From positions 1 to 64,000 of the forward strand of contig NZ_JAAOWU010000023.1 in assembly GCF_013778505.1 (NCBI RefSeq): DNA of 64,000 nt, given 5' to 3'. The translations under genes and the position numbers were made by a program. Shown here piece after piece: positions 59,071 to 64,000 of this stretch; within the stretch, counting starts at the first letter, position 1; each line of letters opens with the position of its first letter. The notes under the pieces were generated by a model, which saw only the letters and a program-made list of their open reading frames with translations, was not told the DNA's origin and did not search any database. Origin of the DNA: Pseudomonas sivasensis. Lineage in GTDB: Bacteria; Pseudomonadota; Gammaproteobacteria; Pseudomonadales; Pseudomonadaceae.

Positions 59071-60018
59071 ATGCACCTCACCTCAAGGCCTCGCGCCTGC
59101 TTTGGTGTTTCCTTGCTACTGGCCGCCGTTACGGGAGTACTCAGCACACCCATTTTGGCGCAGGAAACACCTGCCAATGACTCAGCACAGGGCGAAACCC
59201 TCAGCCCTGAAGCCACCCAATCGAATAAAGGCCCTTACCTGTCGCAATGGTTCAACCAGGACCTGACGCTGATCGGCAGCAAAGACATCAGCTTCGGCCC
59301 CAAGCCGTCCGATGACATTTACCTGGAATACGAGTACTTCGGCCGCAAAGGGCCCTTCGAGCTGTATGGCTACATCGACGTGCCGAAGATCCTCGGCATT
59401 GGCAACAGCAACGACAAAGGCGCATGGGACCACGGCTCGCCGGTGTTCATGGAGCATGAGCCGCGCATCTCCATCGACTACCTGGCCGGTCGCAGCCTGG
59501 CCATCGGGCCGTTCAAGGAATGGTACGTGGCGTTCGACTGGATCTACGACCACGGCAGCAACAAGGAAAACCGCGCCAACACCCTGTACAGCGGCCTGGG
59601 CACCGACATCGACACCCACTCGCGGGTCAACCTGTCGGCTAACTTCTATGGGCGCTACCAGTGGGAAAACTACGGTGCCAGCAATGAGTATTCCTGGGAC
59701 GGCTATCGCGCCCAGATGAAGTACATCGTGCCCATCGGCAAGTTCGACAACGGCGCTTCGCTGACCTACATCGGCTTCACCAACTACGATTTCGGCTCCA
59801 ACCTGCACAAGGACAACCCGGCGCGCACCGCCAATTCAATGGTGGCGACCAACGTGCTGCTGTACTCGTTCACCCACCTGCGCTTCACGCTGGTCGGGCG
59901 CTACTTCCATAACGGCGGCAACTGGGAAGATGGCAGCGAGTTGAATTTCGGCGAAGGCAACTTCCGCGCCCGCTCCGATGGCTGGGGCTACTACGCCGGT
60001 GTCGGCTACCAATTCTGA
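59071..60018 (+). CDS. Tsx-like nucleoside-specific outer-membrane channel
   Basis: Outer-membrane beta-barrel of the nucleoside-specific channel-forming (Tsx/OmpK) family, 315 residues. Signal peptide at residues ~1-31 (ends at I-L-A-Q). The mature part has alternating strands, many aromatic residues, and a C-terminal Y-Q-F. AGGGA precedes the ATG. It lies 14 bp before a nucleoside permease gene, so both likely serve nucleoside uptake, under the palindrome at 58985-58996. Confidence 0.87.
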   Translation: MHLTSRPRACFGVSLLLAAVTGVLSTPILAQETPANDSAQGETLSPEATQSNKGPYLSQWFNQDLTLIGSKDISFGPKPSDDIYLEYEYFGRKGPFELYGYIDVPKILGIGNSNDKGAWDHGSPVFMEHEPRISIDYLAGRSLAIGPFKEWYVAFDWIYDHGSNKENRANTLYSGLGTDIDTHSRVNLSANFYGRYQWENYGASNEYSWDGYRAQMKYIVPIGKFDNGASLTYIGFTNYDFGSNLHKDNPARTANSMVATNVLLYSFTHLRFTLVGRYFHNGGNWEDGSELNFGEGNFRARSDGWGYYAGVGYQF

Positions 60019-60032
60019 TCAAGGAGCATGAG

Positions 60033-61061
60033 ATGAACACGTTTACCCGTCTATCGATGGCCATCGGCATGGTCCTGTTGCCGCACCTGGTGCTGGCAGA
60101 TACCCCGCCACCGATCAAACCCAAAGTGATGCTGATCACCATGTTCGCGCCCGAGGCACAAACCTGGATCGACCGCCTGCAACTCAAGCAAGAAGTGCGC
60201 GTGCCGGGCCTGTCCGCCGAATACCCGGTGATCCGCTGCAACACCCAGGACGTGTGCCTGCTCGTCACCGGCATGGGCCAGACCAACGCTGCCGCCTCCA
60301 CCCTGGCCCTGGCGTTGTCGCCCAAGTTCGACCTGCGCCAGAGCTACTTCCTGATCGCCGGGATCGCCGGCATCAGCCCCAAGCACGGCACCATCGGCAC
60401 CGCTGCCTGGGCGCATTACCTGGTGGAGTTTGGTACGCAGTGGGAACTGGATTCGCGCGATGCGCCCAAGGACTGGCCGACCGGCTACATCGGCATCAAC
60501 ACCAAAGGCCCCAACGAAAAACCGCCGCTGGACTACAAGACCGAAGTGTTTGAGCTCAACCCCAAGCTGCAAGCCAAGGCGTTTGCCCTGTCGCAAAAAG
60601 TCGAGCTGACGGAAAGCAAAGAGTCGACGGCCTGGCGCAAGCACTACCCCGCCGCCCCGGCCAACCAGCCGCCGCAAGTCACCCGCTGCGACACCCTGGC
60701 GGGCAACACGTGGTTCTCCGGCACGCGCCTGAGCGAACGCGCCGAGGTCTGGACCAAGCTGCTCACGGATAACAAAGGCGAATACTGCACCACCCAGCAG
60801 GAAGACAACTCCACCTATGAGGCCCTGCTGCGCGCCAGTCGCGAGGGTTTGGTGGATATTCAGCGCCTGGCCGTGGTGCGAGCAGGTTCCGACTTCGACC
60901 GGCCTTACCCTGGCTACAGCGAGGTGGATAACCTGCTCAACTATGCGGACCAGGGCGGGTTCGTGCCGGCGCTGGAAAACCTGTACCGCACGGGCAATCC
61001 GCTGGTGCAGGCAATCCTCAACAACTGGTCAGCCTGGGAAAAAGGTGTTCCCGACGCGTGA
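60033..61061 (+). CDS. Purine nucleoside permease (NUP family)
   Basis: 342 residues with an N-terminal signal peptide (residues ~1-22, ends L-A-D). The body resembles the NUP family first described for yeast nucleoside transport: P-K-V-M-L-I-T-M-F-A-P-E-A at the start, V-T-G-M-G-Q-T-N-A-A, G-I-A-G-I-S-P and the C-terminal R-A-G-S-D-F-D-R-P-Y. It has no set of membrane helices and resembles periplasmic nucleoside-phosphorylase-fold proteins. A binding or hydrolytic role in the periplasm is therefore as likely as transport. Paired with tsx. ATG 60033 has AAGGAG upstream. Confidence 0.83.
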   Translation: MNTFTRLSMAIGMVLLPHLVLADTPPPIKPKVMLITMFAPEAQTWIDRLQLKQEVRVPGLSAEYPVIRCNTQDVCLLVTGMGQTNAAASTLALALSPKFDLRQSYFLIAGIAGISPKHGTIGTAAWAHYLVEFGTQWELDSRDAPKDWPTGYIGINTKGPNEKPPLDYKTEVFELNPKLQAKAFALSQKVELTESKESTAWRKHYPAAPANQPPQVTRCDTLAGNTWFSGTRLSERAEVWTKLLTDNKGEYCTTQQEDNSTYEALLRASREGLVDIQRLAVVRAGSDFDRPYPGYSEVDNLLNYADQGGFVPALENLYRTGNPLVQAILNNWSAWEKGVPDA

Positions 61062-61098
61062 CGATTCCTGTGCCGGCGATGGCGTGCTTAGGGCCAAT

Positions 61099-61114
61099 CG
61101 CCGGTGAGCCGGCG
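61099..61114. repeat. REP-type half unit
   Basis: CGCCGG-tgag-CCGGCG with the flanking A-A-T upstream and CTACGGG downstream, between convergent genes. No T-tract. It resembles dispersed Pseudomonas REP sequence. Confidence 0.45.
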
Positions 61115-61128
61115 CCTACGGGACCGTA

Positions 61129-62088
61129 TCAGGGCAGGAAGATGATTTTGTCTGCACTGCCCTGGTTCACGTCTTCGTAGCACTGCGTCCCTTCGGCCAG
61201 CGCCACTTCGCGCAGGCCGACCGGCAGCGGCAGCAGCCCCTCATCAAAAAAGCGCCCGAACTGCTCCAGCATCACCGCGCACTGCTCGCAGCTGTAGAGC
61301 AATGAATTGATCCCCACCACCGAACCTCCCTTGCGGTACAGCGCCAGAGCCGGCAATTGCACATGACCGTCCACGGGCGCAGCAATGATGGCGATACGGC
61401 CAAATGCCGCCAGACCCGCCACGGCGGCAGGCAGCCAGAAACCGGTGGTGTCGAAGATTACGTCGGCGCCGCCTGCGAACACTGCATTTACTTGCGAACC
61501 CAAGTCTTGCGGTTTAGCGAGGGTAATCGCCTCGAAACCTTGTGCCTGCAAAACCTCGACCTGCTCAACCCTGCGCACCGCCGCCAGCACCCGGGCGCCA
61601 CGGATTTTCGCCAGGGCCAACGCCGCACTCCCCACGGCACCGTTGGCGCCGATCACCATCAACCGCGTGCCTTTGCCCACACCGCTGCGCTCCAGCGCAT
61701 CCCAGGCGGTGGTGTACGGCACACCCAGGCTCGCCGCCTGGGCAAAGCTCAAATGCGTCGGCTTATGGGCCACGCCCTTGGCAGACACCGTGAGGTATTG
61801 AGCGTGGGAGCCATCGGCAAAAAAACCAAGATCGCGGCCGGTGCCCCAGACTTCCCGGCCCACCAATGCCTGCGGGCCTTCAACCACCACGCCAGCAAAA
61901 TCGCGACCAGGAATGCGTGGCAGCGTGGTGTAAGGAAAGCGACCGAGCACGTTCTTTACATCGCTGGGGTTGAGGCCCGCAGCCTGGATTTTTACCAACA
62001 CTTCATCAGCGCCCGGCACCGGTGTGGGAACGTCGATAAAGCTGAGGGCATTGAGATCGCCAGTAGCGGAAAATTGCAGGGCTTTCAT
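61129..62088 (-). CDS. Zinc-independent alcohol dehydrogenase / quinone oxidoreductase-like protein
   Basis: MDR-superfamily NADPH oxidoreductase. 319 residues from ATG 62086-62088 (GGATG upstream); longer in-frame starts lack a ribosome site and add a hydrophobic, non-conserved tail. GroES-like domain first (P-G-R-D-F-A-G-V-V), then the Rossmann domain with G-A-N-G-A-V-G-S-A. No structural-zinc Cys cluster, consistent with quinone oxidoreductase. Substrate unknown. It is followed upstream by an XapX gene and an AraC regulator on the same strand. Confidence 0.85.
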   Translation of the reverse strand: MKALQFSATGDLNALSFIDVPTPVPGADEVLVKIQAAGLNPSDVKNVLGRFPYTTLPRIPGRDFAGVVVEGPQALVGREVWGTGRDLGFFADGSHAQYLTVSAKGVAHKPTHLSFAQAASLGVPYTTAWDALERSGVGKGTRLMVIGANGAVGSAALALAKIRGARVLAAVRRVEQVEVLQAQGFEAITLAKPQDLGSQVNAVFAGGADVIFDTTGFWLPAAVAGLAAFGRIAIIAAPVDGHVQLPALALYRKGGSVVGINSLLYSCEQCAVMLEQFGRFFDEGLLPLPVGLREVALAEGTQCYEDVNQGSADKIIFLP

Positions 62089-62119
62089 GGGCAGTACATC
62101 CATCGAAAAGAAAAAGACT

Positions 62120-62293
62120 TCAGGACAACCAGGCACTGACCAACTGTCGCCCCATGGGCCACAGTTTTTCGCCGATCAACATGCCCATCAGGCCGACAAG
62201 CGCGATGGCCGGCGGCGCGGGTGAGCGAAAATCCAGCGCACCATAAATCACGCCGACAAACAGGCCAATGGCGAGGGAAATCAAGTAATTCAT
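62120..62293 (-). CDS. XapX-type (DUF1427) small membrane protein
   Basis: 57 residues from ATG 62291-62293. Two hydrophobic segments (N-Y-L-I-S-L-A-I-G-L-F-V-G-V-I-Y-G and A-I-A-L-V-G-L-M-G-M-L-I-G-E) with S-P-A-P-P-A between, the XapX pattern. Family function is unknown. It lies between the AraC regulator and the oxidoreductase and may be in one operon with the latter. Confidence 0.75.
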   Translation of the reverse strand: MNYLISLAIGLFVGVIYGALDFRSPAPPAIALVGLMGMLIGEKLWPMGRQLVSAWLS

Positions 62294-62381
62294 GGGGGCA
62301 GCGCCGTGTGGGTTGGTGGGCTCAGTGTAGGGAGCCCCTCCCGCTGGCATCGGCCAACTGCTTCAGGATTTCGGCCAAACC

Positions 62382-63146
62382 TCAGCCGGTGTAGTGCGAA
62401 GGGGCCACACCGAGTTCGCGGCGGAACATGTCGCTGAAGCTGCTCGGCGAATAACCCAGGGACCGCGCAATCCCGCTGACCGACTGGCCCTGGATCAACT
62501 CCGCCACCGCCGTGGCGAGTTGCACTTGCCGGCGCCATTCGGCGAACCCCATGCCCAGGTGGTTCTGGAACAGCCGCGCCAGGGTACGCACGCTGGCACC
62601 GGCCACCTCGGCATGCTGCTCGAAGGGGATCACCAGGGAAGGCGCAGCCATGACCGCCTGGCACGCGCTGATCAGTCGACGGTCGGCTTCAACCGGCATG
62701 GCGATGCGGATCCGGGAGCGACGCGCCCGCTGCAACTCCAGCAGGGCCAGGCCGACCACCGCGTCGTAATACGCACCGTCGCCGCTATCGCCCTCCTCCA
62801 CCAGCGTGACGATCAACTCGCGCAGCAACCCACCGACCTCAATCACCTGCACCTGGCTGTCCAGCGTCGCCGCCAAGGCAGGACGCAGGTAGATATTGCG
62901 CATCTGCAAATCCGACACTACGCGAATCCCGTGCTCGACACCCGGCGGCAGCCATACCGCGCGCTGGGGCGGCACCACCAGGGCTTCGCGCGGGGTCTCG
63001 ACCCACATCACGCCGCTCATGGCGTAAAGCAATTGGCCCCACTCGTGCCTGTGGGGTTCCACATACCACCCACGCGGGTAAGTACGCGCCAGAGGTTGCA
63101 CGGGGACAGCGTGATCACTGAGGTCAGGTGGCGCGGCCAGAGCCAT
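62382..63146 (-). CDS. AraC family regulator with cupin sensor
   Basis: 254 residues. Residues ~15-100 form an N-terminal cupin (H-R-H-E-W-G-Q-L, W-L-P-P-G-V-E-H-G). Two C-terminal helix-turn-helix motifs follow (V-A-G-A-S-V-R-T-L-A-R-L-F and V-S-G-I-A-R-S-L-G-Y-S-P-S-S-F-S). It is upstream of xapX and the oxidoreductase on the same strand and may control them. The inducer is unknown. Confidence 0.85.
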   Translation of the reverse strand: MALAAPPDLSDHAVPVQPLARTYPRGWYVEPHRHEWGQLLYAMSGVMWVETPREALVVPPQRAVWLPPGVEHGIRVVSDLQMRNIYLRPALAATLDSQVQVIEVGGLLRELIVTLVEEGDSGDGAYYDAVVGLALLELQRARRSRIRIAMPVEADRRLISACQAVMAAPSLVIPFEQHAEVAGASVRTLARLFQNHLGMGFAEWRRQVQLATAVAELIQGQSVSGIARSLGYSPSSFSDMFRRELGVAPSHYTG

Positions 63147-63262
63147 GGGACGTACGTCAGTCTAGGATGAGCCACCATGGTAATGACCACCGCCCGACAA
63201 TCCGAGTGAATTTTTGGCGCTCGTGGCGATCACTTGCTTACACCACCAGGGTTGATGGGCCG

Positions 63263-63505
63263 ATGAATAACGCAAAACTGTTTGTGATCGATTACACCCT
63301 CCATGGCGAGGCCAAGTCATTCATTATCCGCCTGGAAAAACTCGATGCCGCCGAAGCTTGGCATTGGGCAAGCTGCGATGCCGGCGTCGGTCGTATTGGC
63401 CGTTTCGCCCGGGAGCAGGTTAAGAAGACCAGCCAGGTTCAGGCCGAGAAATTCGGCATCACCAACGTGCAATGGCGCCGCTCGGACGCGCGCGCCCAGG
63501 CTTGA
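63263..63505 (+). CDS. Small hypothetical protein (Pseudomonas DUF6555-type)
   Basis: 80 residues from ATG 63263, with GATGGG upstream; the frame is open further back but without features. It starts with M-N-N-A-K-L-F-V-I-D-Y-T-L-H-G-E and contains W-H-W-A-S-C-D-A-G. This is recalled as a small conserved Pseudomonas family of unknown role. No signal peptide or membrane segment. It is followed 16 bp later by another small gene in the same direction. Confidence 0.65.
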   Translation: MNNAKLFVIDYTLHGEAKSFIIRLEKLDAAEAWHWASCDAGVGRIGRFAREQVKKTSQVQAEKFGITNVQWRRSDARAQA

Positions 63506-63521
63506 TCAAGGAGAGATACCC

Positions 63522-63794
63522 ATGAATGTATGTGGCCAGGTCAATGGCAAGGCACGGATTGATTACACCCAGGACACCCTGTTTGGCCCACTGGCCAGGC
63601 ATGTGGAATGCCAAGTGAGCGTGCAGCGCAAACCCGACAGACTGGTACTGAAGGTGTTCCAGCCGCTCCCGGATGATCTGCATGCAGCGAAAACGGTGGT
63701 GTTTGCCCTGGAGGGACGGCGGACCAGCGGGGTGGTCAGAGGTCGGCAGCGCCTGTCGGACCATAGCCTCCGGCTGGAGTTGGAAACCCAATAG
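63522..63794 (+). CDS. Small hypothetical protein
   Basis: 90 residues from ATG 63522, preceded by AAGGAGAG, a strong ribosome site that decides this start. The sequence is basic and beta-rich (H-V-E-C-Q-V-S-V-Q-R-K-P-D-R-L-V-L-K-V-F). No family recognised. Probably co-transcribed with the small gene just upstream. Confidence 0.65.
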   Translation: MNVCGQVNGKARIDYTQDTLFGPLARHVECQVSVQRKPDRLVLKVFQPLPDDLHAAKTVVFALEGRRTSGVVRGRQRLSDHSLRLELETQ

Positions 63795-63816
63795 CAGCTA
63801 ACAGATAGATCAAATG

Positions 63817-63842
63817 TGGGAACGGTTTTGACCGCTCCCACC
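63817..63842. terminator. Hairpin between convergent small genes
   Basis: GTGGGA/TCCCAC outer stem and CGGT/ACCG inner stem with one mismatch and a TTTG loop. It lies between the hypothetical gene and the metallothionein gene. No strong T-tract. Confidence 0.45.
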
Positions 63843-63846
63843 GCAT

Positions 63847-64000
63847 TCAACCGTCGGCCGACTTGGCACACTCGCAGCCCGTAGCCGCCGCACAGGGTTC
63901 ACCATGGGCATGGTGCTCGGCACAGCCCTGGCAGCAATAGCCCTTTCCGTCTTTCATCACCGCTTCGACACCCAATACACATTTGCAGTGTGGGCAGGCA
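63847..64000 (-). CDS. Bacterial metallothionein, C-terminal part (cut by window edge)
   Basis: The minus-strand frame ends with TGA at 63847-63849 and is open to the right edge (51 codons visible). It is packed with Cys and His: C-P-H-C-K-C, Y-C-C-Q-G-C-A-E-H-H-A-H-G, G-E-P-C, G-C-E-C. This is the spacing of bacterial metallothioneins (SmtA/BmtA family), which bind Zn, Cd and Cu in the cytoplasm. The start codon is outside the window. The called length is therefore partial. Confidence 0.85.
   Translation of the reverse strand, partial: ACPHCKCVLGVEAVMKDGKGYCCQGCAEHHAHGEPCAAATGCECAKSADG

Overview
The window reads as chromosomal DNA of a fluorescent Pseudomonas (P. fluorescens group). The evidence is a large pyoverdine siderophore locus with several TAAAT-N16-CGT iron-starvation boxes (the promoter class of the PvdS sigma factor), a REPIN-type repeat, and Pseudomonas-style NAD-salvage, mannitol-type and metallothionein genes. 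No rRNA, tRNA, IS element, phage gene or CRISPR array was recognised.

Left edge to 9.0 kb, all on the minus strand: a two-partner-secretion contact-dependent inhibition locus. It runs tpsB transporter, a cdiA/fhaB-like exoprotein whose C-terminus is a colicin E5-like tRNase, its presumed immunity gene, then a displaced (orphan) nuclease-toxin C-terminus with its own immunity gene, and a terminator. An in-frame TAG at 5746-5748 splits the exoprotein. A 20-bp copy of the toxin-junction sequence at the extreme left hints at further cassette debris beyond the window.

9.4 to 48.9 kb: pyoverdine locus. pvdP (minus) is divergent from pvdM-pvdN-pvdO (plus), and both sides carry an iron-starvation box. 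fpvA (receptor) is on minus. pvdE (exporter of the precursor to the periplasm) and a four-module terminal NRPS are on plus, each with its own box, followed by an esterase. Two translationally coupled NRPS genes run on minus. Their specificity residues give an inferred order: Ser(D)-Lys-[C, beta-hydroxylase] // Asp // Ser-Lys-Ser(D)-hydroxyornithine-TE. The inferred peptide after the chromophore is D-Ser, Lys, OH-Asp, Ser, Lys, D-Ser, (cyclo)OH-Orn. Chromophore synthetase PvdL, ornithine hydroxylase PvdA and the sigma factors are not in the window. PvdE takes the acylated precursor across the inner membrane, PvdP/PvdO/PvdN (with PvdM) mature it in the periplasm, and FpvA takes up the ferric form.

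49 to 55.5 kb: a hicB-like remnant, an MFS and a MATE transporter, then a pncA-pncB-nadE NAD-salvage operon divergent from nrtR across a clear palindromic operator.

55.6 kb to the end: a REPIN; a shortened polyol operon (binding protein plus SDR dehydrogenase, no ABC permease or ATPase) with a divergent AraC regulator; a tsx plus purine-nucleoside permease operon behind a PurR/LacI-type palindrome; a quinone-oxidoreductase-like gene, an XapX-type small membrane protein and an AraC regulator; two small Pseudomonas hypotheticals; and the C-terminal part of a metallothionein cut by the right edge.
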